Source: Bacillus sp. V5-8f (GTDB taxonomy: Bacteria; Bacillota; Bacilli; Bacillales; DSM-1321). Taken from it: 64,000 bases of DNA. Shown piece by piece: positions 46,314 to 54,954 of this stretch. The notes below the pieces were generated by a model. The model saw only the letters and a program-made list of their open reading frames with translations, was not told where the DNA came from and made no database searches. Location: assembly GCF_002863565.1 (NCBI RefSeq), contig NZ_PGUW01000018.1:62001-126000 (forward strand), given 5' to 3'. Within the stretch, counting starts at the first letter, position 1. Each line of letters starts with the position of its first letter. The translations under genes and the position numbers were made by a program.

Positions 46314-46850
46314 TTATATATTTTTCAGTATCTTTGCAGGATTTCCTGCCACTATTGAATTAGTAGGTACATCTTTCGTAACAACAGAACCAGCAGCAAT
46401 TATTGAATTATCTCCAATAGTGATTCCAGGTAAGATAACACAACTACCACCTATCCAGACATCATTGCCTATCTTTATTGGAATCGCATAACCACTCTTG
46501 TGTCTATCTTTAGGTTCGATTGAATGACCAGCCGTGTATAGTCCAACATTAGGACCAATCATACAGTTGTCACCAATCCTTACTTCTGCCATATCTAATA
46601 TCGTACAGTTATAACCAGCATAGAAATTGTCTCCAACGTGGATGTTGTATCCTAAATCACAGTGAAAATTATGTTCAATACTCGGATTTATTCCGACACT
46701 TCCGAACACTTCCTTAATAATTTCCTCTTTTCTTTCTGAATCTTCGATTGGACAATTGTTAAACTCTTGAACAAGTTTATGGGCAATAATATTTTTCAAC
46801 CTTAGTTCATCCGTACCTCGTTCGTAATAAATTTTCTTTTTGTCCTCCAT
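46314..46850 (-). CDS. Maltose/galactoside O-acetyltransferase-like protein
   Basis: 178 aa left-handed beta-helix (hexapeptide repeat) acetyltransferase. N-terminal helical cap (KKKIYYERGTDELRLKNIIA), then hexapeptide turns, catalytic His in LYTAGHSIEPKDRH, and C-terminal DVWIGGSCVILPGITIGDNS followed by VVAGNPAKIL-type ending SIVAGNPAKILKNI. The family moves acetyl from acetyl-CoA to sugar hydroxyls. AAGGGGATTAGGT ribosome region. Single-gene cassette. Confidence 0.9.
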   Translation of the reverse strand: MEDKKKIYYERGTDELRLKNIIAHKLVQEFNNCPIEDSERKEEIIKEVFGSVGINPSIEHNFHCDLGYNIHVGDNFYAGYNCTILDMAEVRIGDNCMIGPNVGLYTAGHSIEPKDRHKSGYAIPIKIGNDVWIGGSCVILPGITIGDNSIIAAGSVVTKDVPTNSIVAGNPAKILKNI

Positions 46851-46890
46851 ACCTAATCCCCTTTCTTTTGTTATTTATAAAATACCACAT

Positions 46891-46983
46891 TTTCTTAAAG
46901 TAACCTGCTTCGTTAGCACAATAAGAAAAGCTGTCTCAATGACAGCTCTTTTCTTAAACTCTAGCAACCGATAGTCAACAAGT
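46891..46983 (-). repeat. Cassette element, array copy 12, with perfect terminator core
   Basis: AAAGTAACCTGCTTCGTTAG; central AAGAAAAGCTGTC-TCAAT-GACAGCT plus CTTTTCTT is a full intrinsic-terminator hairpin; right half AGCAACCGATAGTCAACAAG. Confidence 0.85.
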
Positions 46984-47015
46984 TCATTCTGTTTTAGATA
47001 TGTCATCAGGATTAA

Positions 47016-47715
47016 TTATTTTGAATACATTCTTTCAGGAAGTTCGTTCCAAAACTTTATTAGTGCATCGCCATATCTTAAAAAGTCTGATTCACCAATA
47101 TTTAAGACTATTTCTGTTAATGTGCTTTTATATAGCTCTAATAAATTTGAATTTGATACTTGGCTTTTAAAAAAACTTGGGTTCAACTATTCCAATTGTG
47201 ACGCTGATCGCCCATCTCCGTGTTTAATTACATTTGCTAATAATCTTAATTCATCAATATTAGACCATATAGTAAGCGTCTCTAAATTGTAATTGAATTC
47301 TAAAAACGCTTCCTTTATTTCATCTATACCTCTGGTACAGAAATTTTTAAAAGTGATTTCATTATTCTTTTTGTCGTACATTTTATGAGTACGAGAAATT
47401 TCTTCGAAATAAAAATTTTCTTACTTGCTGCTCCCAAAACTGATACATTGTAGAAATCCACATTAATTTAGTATTATATCGAATCAAGGATAATCCTTCG
47501 AAATGCTCTAATCCTTTTTCCCAAGCGGCTTCAGCGAAATCTCCTTCGTCGTGATAATCCGGATTGAAATAGGCACCCATTTCTCTATAATGTTCATCAG
47601 CAATTTGTTTTGCTTCTTCTTCAATGTTATCAAATACTGGAGCTATTCTTTTTGTATATGTATCAATATACAATCTATAAGGTTCCTTAAATTTTGATCG
47701 CAACGAATCATACAA
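47016..47715 (-). pseudogene. Hypothetical protein gene with frameshift and nonsense codon
   Basis: Reads MYDSLRSKFKEPYRLYIDTY and WISTMYQFWEQQVRKFLF, then one extra T near 47400 must be removed to continue EEISRTHKMYDKKNNEITFK. Further on, QLE is followed by an in-frame TAG near 47186, then LNPSFFKSQVSNSNLLELYK and FWNELPERMYSK. Restored product is about 230 aa, soluble and helical. Family not recognised. Confidence 0.75.
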
Positions 47716-47897
47716 ATTTCATTAGGTTCACTACATTTGTCTTGCGATGTCAGTTAGATTATCAGATGTCTGATAGTAAAAACGCACTGTATATCACCTT
47801 TACAGTTTTTTGATTGCTTAATTAAAACTTCCAAATATTTATAATACTGTTAAAAATAAATAAGGATGGAAAATTAGAAAGAAAGGACTAGAGTTAA

Positions 47898-48083
47898 ATG
47901 ATTTCAAGAAAGAAATTGGGTATTTTCCTTACCTTCATGGGTGCATTAATAGTTATTATACACACTCAATTTGTATATCCAGAATTGATGTACACACACT
48001 GGATCGGTGGCTCATTATTCTTTATCGGCCCTTTAATCATTATTCCTGATTACATTCAGAAGAAACCGAATGATGATTTGTAA
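47898..48083 (+). CDS. Small two-helix membrane protein, 61 aa
   Basis: AAAGGAC lies upstream of ATG. Helices KLGIFLTFMGALIVIIHTQF and GGSLFFIGPLIIIPDYI, charged tail QKKPNDDL. No family recognised. Plus-strand member of the array. Confidence 0.5.
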   Translation: MISRKKLGIFLTFMGALIVIIHTQFVYPELMYTHWIGGSLFFIGPLIIIPDYIQKKPNDDL

Positions 48084-48195
48084 CGAAATTTTTTTCGAAA
48101 AATGAGTAAGTAGAACTTTGTTGATCTTCTCTTTGACTCCTCTCTTTTCCCCTAGGGAAGTCTTATTCTATTTTACAGTATGAGTCTATTGTCCA

Positions 48196-48228
48196 CTTCC
48201 ACTAACCGCCCCGTTAGTGCAGTAAGGA
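48196..48228 (-). repeat. Cassette element left half, array copy 13
   Basis: TTCCACTAACCGCCCCGTTA then GTGCAGTAAGGAACG; abruptly joined to a GC-rich block. Confidence 0.65.
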
Positions 48229-48400
48229 ACGTAGAACGTACCTGCCTGTGGGGCTTTGACCCCGTCAGCTAAACCGTTCGCCCCCTGCTTGCAGAAACAT
48301 GATTGAGGCTGGTTGGGGCATAGATCTCGTATAACAAGCGAAGCTGTGACACTGCATGGAGGAATTAGGGGTACTGGGAAAATTATTAGTTTAGAGGAGG
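48229..48400. other. GC-rich non-coding block, possible mobile-element remnant
   Basis: About 170 bp of atypical composition (GGGGCTTTGACCCCGTCAGC, CGTTCGCCCCCTGCTTGCAG) follows the truncated element. Same arrangement as at 42.1 kb: element left half then a GC-rich block. Not identified. Confidence 0.35.
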
Positions 48401-48443
48401 ATTTAGACGGTGTTGAATGCACAAATTCAGTCGAATAAAAATA

Positions 48444-48480
48444 CAAAAAGAAGGCGTTTTATTTTGCCTTCTTTCTTTTT
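48444..48480 (-). terminator. Terminator embedded in the STAS gene 3' end
   Basis: AAAAAGAAGGC and GCCTTCTTTCTTTTT arms; one arm encodes the final Lys/Arg codons. Confidence 0.75.
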
Positions 48481-49490
48481 ATTTCAAAACCGATTTGTTC
48501 AATTGCAAATTCTACCCCTTGTTGTAGCGTAGCAAAGGTATGTACATTATTCAGTTGAATGTTTGTTTTTGACATCATAATTGCTTGTTCTCCGGAGATA
48601 CCTACAACAAAGCATTCCCCACCTACTAAGCGGATAGAAAGAATCAGCTTTTGTATCCCATCCATAGTGTAGCTGTCCAATCCTTTCACACCCGTTAGGT
48701 CAATTAGCAGATAACTGCCTTGTTGTCTGGTAAATTCAAGCAGTGAACGTTCAATAAAATTTGCCACGCGTTCTTCATTAAAATTACCTATAAGTGGTAC
48801 AACAAGAATACCTTTTAAAACTGGAATAATAGGAGTTGATAATTCTTTTACAAGGGTGGAAAGTTCTTCAGTTCTTTCTTTTACCTTTTGCTCCAACTCT
48901 AAAATATGTTCTGTCTCTTTTTGTCTTGCCAATTCGAAAATGTTTCTTGAGGGTGTCACATCAGAAGGAAATATTTCAATTTCATCGTATTCATTTCCAT
49001 CCAATTGACTTTTATTGATCTTGTACCATACCTTTTGTTCAAATAAACCTGTAAAAACCCCTGCCCAATGGCTAGGCAATAACACGCCAGCAGTTTCCTT
49101 GTCTGTATTATTAAAAATTCTATGTTCCCAGCTGTTGGTCAACTGAACGACTGCTCTCTTTTCCTCAAAATTATAGTAAGCAATATTAACATTACCCCAG
49201 CCTGCGTTTCTGTATATGTCGCTATATTCTTCAAGGAGTTGTTCGAGGTCCCTTCGGCCACTATAATAAGATGATACTAAGTGACCCATTCGGTACCCTG
49301 TTGCTTCGTAAACAGTTTTAGATACAACTTCACCAGAAACTTCTTCAATGGTTTTTAAAAATAATTCTATTGCTGAATCCCAAAACAAAAGTGCTGGTGC
49401 ACCATCAAAGGTAAAGAGCCCGTTTTTTGGGTCCCAGACGAACTCGTTACTGTTTACTTTAACCGTAACTTTGTCCTTTACAAACGTCAT
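48459..49490 (-). CDS. RsbR-paralogue-like STAS regulator
   Basis: 343 aa with the same build as 7186-8199: N-terminal sensor domain (GLFTFDGAPALLFWDSAIEL, EATGYRMGHLVSSYY, NAGWGNVNIAYYNF, LTNSWEHRIF), coiled linker (ARQKETEHILELEQKVKERT), STAS domain (LSTPIIPVLKGILVVPLIGN, LLIDLTGVKGLDSYTMDGIQ). Likely stressosome or regulator-of-sigma-B type. The paralogues share long motifs, so a duplication is likely. GGGAGGG ribosome site. Confidence 0.82.
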   Translation of the reverse strand: MTFVKDKVTVKVNSNEFVWDPKNGLFTFDGAPALLFWDSAIELFLKTIEEVSGEVVSKTVYEATGYRMGHLVSSYYSGRRDLEQLLEEYSDIYRNAGWGNVNIAYYNFEEKRAVVQLTNSWEHRIFNNTDKETAGVLLPSHWAGVFTGLFEQKVWYKINKSQLDGNEYDEIEIFPSDVTPSRNIFELARQKETEHILELEQKVKERTEELSTLVKELSTPIIPVLKGILVVPLIGNFNEERVANFIERSLLEFTRQQGSYLLIDLTGVKGLDSYTMDGIQKLILSIRLVGGECFVVGISGEQAIMMSKTNIQLNNVHTFATLQQGVEFAIEQIGFEIKRKKAK

Positions 49491-49863
49491 AGTATTCCCT
49501 CCCGGCTATTAATACACCCGTTTATTTTAGCATACATGCATCATTTAGGTTTCAATAAATCAGTTCTACATGAAGTACCTTTATTAAATCCACCGTTCTA
49601 GTTACTTATACTAATTAAAACTATTTCGTAAAGAAAATGTTAGCTTACTATTTGAACACATAAAGATATCATTATCCAAAACAATAATCAGCCTGTAAAT
49701 AATTGTTTCTATTTCGTTGATCTATTATATCCAAAAACAGCAACCGCAGTTGAAAAGGCCATTAGGAGTTTTCCTGAATTATCACCTTTCTTATACGAGG
49801 ATTTCCATATGAACTTGATTATTCTAAAGGAGAAACTGCCTTTTAAAAAAAGCAGTATCCAAT

Positions 49864-50127
49864 ATGGTTAAAGGCTATTGGCATAGTTATAACACTAATG
49901 GACACCACAAAAGGGTGGATTCTTCAACTTTGGAAGAGGTCGCCACAAAGATTTCGAGGACTTACCCGTTTGGAGAAGCGATATTCAGTTTTGAGAATAT
50001 TGATTGGATTAAGACAGATGAACCAATGAATCGAACTGAAATTAGCCTAACTCATATCGCTGTATGTGATTTTTTGCCAAACAATAAAACGTTTCTTTCC
50101 AATTCCATTACTTTTACTAATGGCTGA
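49864..50127 (+). CDS. Doubtful hypothetical ORF, 87 aa
   Basis: Protein-like (MVKGYWHSYNTNGHHKRVDS, FSFENIDWIKTDEPMNR) but with no ribosome site. The upstream frame (AVEKAIRSFPELSPFLYEDF) and the downstream frame (SKIEESIKSLSKRYKVKTLT) also look coding, so this is probably the middle of a decayed longer gene. Family not recognised. Confidence 0.3.
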   Translation: MVKGYWHSYNTNGHHKRVDSSTLEEVATKISRTYPFGEAIFSFENIDWIKTDEPMNRTEISLTHIAVCDFLPNNKTFLSNSITFTNG

Positions 50128-50320
50128 GATATACCCATAGGTGTTTTCTTCTAAATGCTATTGTGGAGATTCCACACCACCTTAATAGTTGTGAGTTACA
50201 ATCCTCTCTGTCTAAAATTGAGGAAAGCATAAAGAGCTTAAGCAAGAGATATAAGGTCAAAACACTTACAGTCCCTTTAATAGGAAGGAGGTCCTTTTTT
50301 CCTCCTTCAAAGTGAATGTA

Positions 50321-50428
50321 TTCTTCAACTAACCTGCCCCTTTAGTGGAAAAAGAAAAGCTGCTTCAAAGCAGCTAGGATCTTATACTCAAGCACATTTA
50401 CTTTTAGTACAATTCTTCACAAACTTGT
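50321..50428 (-). repeat. Cassette element, array copy 14
   Basis: TTCAACTAACCTGCCCCTTT, AGCTGCTTCAAAGCAGCT plus GGATCTTATACTC, right half AGTACAATTCTTCACAAACT. The longest, most complete copy. Confidence 0.9.
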
Positions 50429-50565
50429 CCTATTTTACAGTTCTTTATTACAGAAATGCTACCCCCTTTTTGTAATTAAAGCAGTAAACTTCAAGTATCT
50501 GTTAATACAAACGTCTTTTTTATTGTATACTTATTTAAACTTAAGAAAATGGAGGTTAGTTTATT

Positions 50566-50667
50566 ATGCCATTATCAAAATCAATTTCTAATCCAAGTGT
50601 TAGACTGGCTACTTCTCCACCACCACCGTTTCTGCTCATAAACACGCTTATATTTAAAACAGATTAA
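50566..50667 (+). CDS. Polyproline leader peptide upstream of EamA transporter
   Basis: 33 aa: MPLSKSISNPSVRLATSPPP, then PFLLINTLIFKTD. TGGAGG lies 12 nt before ATG. Four consecutive Pro codons are a classic ribosome-slowing motif. The stop codon touches a perfect 12-bp hairpin, which is followed at once by the ribosome site of the EamA-family gene. The arrangement suggests a regulatory leader peptide; this is inference. Confidence 0.5.
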   Translation: MPLSKSISNPSVRLATSPPPPFLLINTLIFKTD

Positions 50668-50700
50668 GAATCTGCGAAATATAAGCTGTTTCGCAGATTC
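50668..50700 (+). promoter_or_regulatory. 12-bp hairpin between leader peptide and transporter
   Basis: GAATCTGCGAAA and TTTCGCAGATTC around a 9-nt loop, ending 3 nt before the GGAG of the transporter. No T-run, so control at the level of translation or RNA stability is more likely than termination. Confidence 0.6.
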
Positions 50701-50713
50701 GAAGGAGTAGGAA

Positions 50714-51589
50714 ATGAAATCTAACATTCAGTTTATATTATCGATGATTATTTTTGGAACAATTGGTTTAGTTATAAGATACATTGACTTATCTTCGAGG
50801 GAAACAGCATTTTTAAGCAGCTCAATTGGTTGTCTCTTTTTACTACTTGTATTCTTTAATCAGAGAAAAACATTTACTTGGAACAAGATTAAGAGTAATG
50901 CGTTAGTTCTTTTGGCATCAGGAATAGCCTTGGGAGGAAACTGGATTTTTCTTTATCAATCCTATGATTACACATCTCTAGCAAATGCTACATTAGGTTA
51001 TTACTTTGCACCTGTTTTTGTGATGTTACTTTCACCCATTGTTTTAAAGGAACCACTACCTATAAAAAAATTAATATGTATTGTTATAGCAGTAATAGGG
51101 ATGATGTTCATTGTGGGAAATGGTATAAGCGCATCTGGAAAAGATGATCTACTTGGAATAATTTTGGGGTTATTTGCAGCAGCATTTTATTCTGCATTGA
51201 TGTTGTTAAATAAGTTTATCAAAGAAATAGACAGGTTGGAAGTAACCATTATTCAACTGGCTACAACAGCTTTTATTCTAATACCTTACGTTCTTATTAC
51301 AGAAGGATTTAACATACTAAATATATCAACACCCTCCATTCCTTTTATCATTTTATTAGGAGTAGTAAATACAGGAGTAGGGTTTTGGTTGTATTTCTCT
51401 GGTATGGAAAAATTAAAAGGTCAAAGTATAGCTATGTTGAGTTATGTTGACCCATTTGTAGCTATTTTAATATCCGGAATAATTTTACAAGAGCAATTCA
51501 CGCACTTACAAATCATAGGTGGAATTCTCTTATTAGGTTCTACTTTTATTAGTGAAATGAGGCTCCGAAGATTTCAAGTAAATAATTAA
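50714..51589 (+). CDS. EamA-family (DMT) transporter
   Basis: 291 aa with ten predicted helices in two EamA halves (about 5-137 and 147-285). Typical points: ATLGYYFAPVFVMLLSPIVL, KKLICIVIAVIGMMF, KLKGQSIAMLSYVDPFVAIL, HLQIIGGILLLGSTFISE. DMT proteins export metabolites, amino acids or drugs; substrate unknown. GAAGGAG ribosome site next to the hairpin. Plus-strand member of the array. Confidence 0.9.
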   Translation: MKSNIQFILSMIIFGTIGLVIRYIDLSSRETAFLSSSIGCLFLLLVFFNQRKTFTWNKIKSNALVLLASGIALGGNWIFLYQSYDYTSLANATLGYYFAPVFVMLLSPIVLKEPLPIKKLICIVIAVIGMMFIVGNGISASGKDDLLGIILGLFAAAFYSALMLLNKFIKEIDRLEVTIIQLATTAFILIPYVLITEGFNILNISTPSIPFIILLGVVNTGVGFWLYFSGMEKLKGQSIAMLSYVDPFVAILISGIILQEQFTHLQIIGGILLLGSTFISEMRLRRFQVNN

Positions 51590-51613
51590 AAGAACATTCT
51601 CTACTGTAATAAA

Positions 51614-51653
51614 GAAAAAGGATAATACCTTTATTTAGGTATTGTCCTTTTTG
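51614..51653 (+). terminator. Terminator of EamA gene
   Basis: AAAAAGGATAATACCT and AGGTATTGTCCTTTTTG arms. Confidence 0.85.
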
Positions 51654-51686
51654 TTGTAATATTTTAAGTTGTTATGAATTTACCAC

Positions 51687-51715
51687 AAAAAAGAGAAGCA
51701 TTTTTAGTGCTTCCC
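51687..51715 (-). terminator. Terminator of DUF1835 gene
   Basis: AGAAGCA and TGCTTC arms; minus strand ends TCTCTTTTTTG. Confidence 0.65.
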
Positions 51716-51728
51716 TCCAGCAGAACAT

Positions 51729-52757
51729 TTACTTAAATTTAATACTGTAATAACGCATTGCTTCTAGGCTACCTTTATATTCAAAAATTCCCTTTTCAAT
51801 TAATTTCCTAACCCTATATTCCAAAAAGCTGTCACCGATATATTGAAGAATATGTCCATAAACTTCACCGACTAATCTTGCACACATAAGAAACCCCTTT
51901 TTCTTCCCAATCAGCTTCTTAGCTTTTTCAATTATAAAATCATCGTAGTAGTTTTCAGCTACAACTTTTATTTCTCCGTTTTCCCATATTCTTAATGTAC
52001 CGAAATTGTTTGAGAGGTCTAACCACTCTTTTTCAAAATGCTTACGCTCTATGTCTGATAAAATCTGCTTGTTTTCTTGGCTATATTTATATATGGTTTG
52101 TAATTCTTCTTCAATTATTTCACCCGAAAATACGGGTACATACCTCTTAGCATTTTTTTTATACAATTCTCTATACAATTTTGCAGTATCAATGATTGAA
52201 ATATTGATTTTTTGTTCCCGCAACAAATACATTGTAAAAAGAAGAGCTGTATGTTCATGTGCATTTTCAGATACCCATATGTAAATTGGAACATTTTCTG
52301 GAATTGATGATAATTGAGCAATTACTCTCGGAAAACTTTCTTTATAAAATTCAACTTCATATTCATTAGTAAGGTTGTTTTTTAACCAATCGATTCTATC
52401 TGTTTGACCCTTTTCGGAATCTAAACTGTATATAGGAGCAATAGAAAAATTATCGTGGAAAGCAATAATAAACTCTTCTTCAAGTAAGTTTAATTCTTTT
52501 AATGGCTGTCTTAAAAATGGGTATCCAAATTGTATATGAACTTTTTTGTAATTACCTTTTCCAAATGGATCTGGGTCTGTAACTTTTGGATAGAGAATTT
52601 CATTAAAGATTTCTTTAAGGTCTTTTGCCAACTCAACTAAAGAATTCTCTTTATCCTCTAACAATGCAATCCTATAAAGAATAAATTGCAAGTATGACCT
52701 TACTTCCTGTTCTGGCAAGTCCTTTACTTTATTCTTTATATCGTCGAGAATATCCAT
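51729..52757 (-). CDS. DUF1835/DUF3658-type protein
   Basis: 342 aa. N-terminal helical segment (1-65), then a DUF1835-like domain (KVHIQFGYPFLRQPLKEL, EFIIAFHDNFSIAPIYSLDS, PIYIWVSENAHEHTALLFTM), then a DUF3658-like helical domain (EKEWLDLSNNFGTLRIWENG, ARLVGEVYGHIL). Such proteins are common in Bacillus; biochemical role unknown. GAAGGAG ribosome site. Confidence 0.8.
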   Translation of the reverse strand: MDILDDIKNKVKDLPEQEVRSYLQFILYRIALLEDKENSLVELAKDLKEIFNEILYPKVTDPDPFGKGNYKKVHIQFGYPFLRQPLKELNLLEEEFIIAFHDNFSIAPIYSLDSEKGQTDRIDWLKNNLTNEYEVEFYKESFPRVIAQLSSIPENVPIYIWVSENAHEHTALLFTMYLLREQKINISIIDTAKLYRELYKKNAKRYVPVFSGEIIEEELQTIYKYSQENKQILSDIERKHFEKEWLDLSNNFGTLRIWENGEIKVVAENYYDDFIIEKAKKLIGKKKGFLMCARLVGEVYGHILQYIGDSFLEYRVRKLIEKGIFEYKGSLEAMRYYSIKFK

Positions 52758-52824
52758 CTAAAAACTCCTTCTAAATCAATTAAAAGTATTAATCATAAAT
52801 AAAAAATGTACTTTTTGAAGATAT

Positions 52825-52853
52825 TTTCTAGCCTGCCCCTCTGTTTACTCGCG
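52825..52853 (-). repeat. Degenerate cassette element, array copy 15
   Basis: TTTCTAGCCTGCCCCTCTGT then TTACTCGCG, 7 nt behind the DUF5412-like stop. Confidence 0.45.
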
Positions 52854-52859
52854 TATAAA

Positions 52860-53561
52860 TCACTTATTTAGTTCAATAATTTCTCGGCATTGCTCAAATC
52901 CTGCCTTTGTTTTGCTATATATCGGAAAACAAAGGTCATAATTTCCTGATAAAACGGTTTCTAAAGAAGGAAAGAAAAAATCCACAAAGAACAAATCCTT
53001 AACTGAAAGATTCACCAGAAACTCAAGTGCCTCTTTATCACTGATTTTATATATACCCTTGTTAGTAGCAAAAATCTTTCTAAAAATGCTCGCTTCCATC
53101 CGATTTAAGGAACTTAAAATGAATTTGAATTCTGCTTTGCTTACTGCTTTTTTATTGAAATAGACAAATGAATCTTGTTTTTCTACATAATCAATCACAA
53201 TCCCATTCACTTTTTTATCCATTTCGTAAGTTTCAGAGGATTTTTCATAAATAACTTTTAGGTTCTTTTCATCAAGCCATTCAATAGAAAAGTCTTTATC
53301 TGACCTAAATGTATTTCCCGATTCATTTTGAAAATCGTCATCTTTATCTAAAATGGATAATTGAGGTGAAAATCCCGTTGTTGCTCCACAACTTCTTTTG
53401 AAAACATAAGCCACATTCTCACCTCTAGGAGAAGGGACTTTTTGTACAATATCATTTCCACACATATCTCCAAATAATGTATCCAATACATATTTACCAA
53501 CCATAAATACAGCAAGGATTGTGATTATTGTTATCAAAATAGGTTTCACTTTATTTTTCAT
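52860..53561 (-). CDS. DUF5412-like membrane-anchored protein
   Basis: 233 aa. One N-terminal membrane helix (about 8-28), then an extracytoplasmic domain with DMCGNDIVQKVPSPRGENVA and YVFKRSCGATTGFSPQLSIL; the paired Cys and PSPRGE..AYVF..CGATTG pattern fits DUF5412. The C-terminal half (AEFKFILSSLNRMEAS onward) is less conserved. Function unknown. AAGGTG ribosome site. Confidence 0.7.
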   Translation of the reverse strand: MKNKVKPILITIITILAVFMVGKYVLDTLFGDMCGNDIVQKVPSPRGENVAYVFKRSCGATTGFSPQLSILDKDDDFQNESGNTFRSDKDFSIEWLDEKNLKVIYEKSSETYEMDKKVNGIVIDYVEKQDSFVYFNKKAVSKAEFKFILSSLNRMEASIFRKIFATNKGIYKISDKEALEFLVNLSVKDLFFVDFFFPSLETVLSGNYDLCFPIYSKTKAGFEQCREIIELNK

Positions 53562-53617
53562 TTAACTCACCTTGATTCTATTTGTATATGAGGTTTTATT
53601 TAGCATTCCCAAAAGTC

Positions 53618-53723
53618 CTTCTTGCACTAACCTGCATCCTTTAGTTTAACAAGAAAAAAGAGCCGCAGATACGACTCTTTGTTTAGCTCTTGCACACGTT
53701 AGCTTAAGAGTAATAATTCACAA
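53618..53723 (-). repeat. Cassette element, array copy 16
   Basis: TTGCACTAACCTGCATCCTT, AAAAAAGAGCCGCAGATACG, GCACACGTTAGCTTAAGAGT. Confidence 0.85.
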
Positions 53724-54022
53724 TAAAAATGATCTTACCCTTGAAGAATCTGACCTGTTGTAAAGACGAAGAGAAAGAAAATGCACTTAGAAATTAGTAC
53801 TTTGAAATTTTTTCATTTAAAAATCTTATAATGGCACAGGTTTCACACCATTTTACCATATATTCGAATTTTCAATTTAACTTCCGGGTCGCAAAAAGAA
53901 AAGAACCGCCGCAGCGATCCTTTGATGTTCTATATGCTGTTTGGTAATACCTGTCACCTGTGATTATGGTTCGCACTGCTTCGACTACTTTTTAGCTAAC
54001 TTACCCATTATGGAGACAACAA
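53724..54022. other. Intergenic spacer
   Basis: No gene seen. AT-rich; separates element copy 16 from the RsbR-type gene. Confidence 0.35.
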
Positions 54023-54856
54023 TTACCCAATATCTTCTAGAGCTTGTTGAAGTGTGGCGTAAGTTTTAATACTCGAAAAATTGATGCCTGAGTTGATAAT
54101 TCTTGATACTAAATCCGTTCTAATCCCTGTAAACACTGCATTAATCCCTAGCAACCTAAGAACATCATATATTGTAAAGATTCGAGCCGCAGTTTCGGTA
54201 TCGATAGAGGCAATGGATGAGAAGTCAATAATAACACATTCAATTTTCAACTCAGTGACTCTGGGTATGACTCTATTCATAATAAATTCACTTTTTTCTA
54301 CATCAATATCTCCAATTATCGGAAGAACCGCGATACCATTTTGTATAGGGATTATAGGTGAAGATAGTTCTGTGATCTTCTGGTCCTGCTTTGCTTTGGT
54401 TTCTTTTGTTATTCTCTCTCGCTTAAGAATAGTTTCAGTAATACTTAAATCGAGAAAATAACTTAATCTACTGGTAACAGTGATAACTTCCTCAGTAGTT
54501 AGTCCATGGTCAATGCATAATTGAGACAAAATTTTTATTAATAGCTGTCTAGTTTCCGCATAGGGTTTTATAAGACTCGATAATTCCTCAATATATTGAG
54601 CATCTTCCGGTGTTTCCTGTTTGATGAGCCATTCAATGAATCTAGGTTCAACCTCTTCATTCGAAAATTTAAGCGTAATCCCTAAAAATTTAAGAAATTC
54701 AGCATTAGTATCAATTGATTTATCTATTATTTCTTGTGGTAATGTTATTTCTATCTTACTCAGATTATAATTAACAATTTCCCTGCTTATTGATTCAGCA
54801 CTCTTACTTAAAAAATGTGCGAATTCTTCAATTGAATTTACCTTTTCAAAACCCAT
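54023..54856 (-). CDS. RsbR-type STAS protein
   Basis: 277 aa. N-terminal helical (RsbR globin-like) domain (about 1-140), helix KETKAKQDQKITE, then STAS domain: LSSPIIPIQNGIAVLPIIGD, IDVEKSEFIMNRVIPRVTEL, VIIDFSSIASIDTETAARIF. The Thr in SIDTET and the second STAS segment GIRTDLVSRIINSG correspond to RsbR phosphorylation regions. It probably joins stressosomes upstream of RsbT/sigma B. The remnant at 4.2 kb is a fragment of the same type. GGAGTAATG ribosome region. Confidence 0.88.
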   Translation of the reverse strand: MGFEKVNSIEEFAHFLSKSAESISREIVNYNLSKIEITLPQEIIDKSIDTNAEFLKFLGITLKFSNEEVEPRFIEWLIKQETPEDAQYIEELSSLIKPYAETRQLLIKILSQLCIDHGLTTEEVITVTSRLSYFLDLSITETILKRERITKETKAKQDQKITELSSPIIPIQNGIAVLPIIGDIDVEKSEFIMNRVIPRVTELKIECVIIDFSSIASIDTETAARIFTIYDVLRLLGINAVFTGIRTDLVSRIINSGINFSSIKTYATLQQALEDIG

Positions 54857-54954
54857 AGAGCATTACTCCTAAGTGTCTATTTTTTCTTAAGTATATTGGT
54901 TGCAAGCACACTTGTCTATCAGCTATAAATAACAGAATAAATCAAAAAAATGTA

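Noticed and set aside
48186..48446. 86-aa ORF in the GC-rich block
   Set aside because: Lies over an element half and a GC-rich block; no ribosome site and no recognisable motif.
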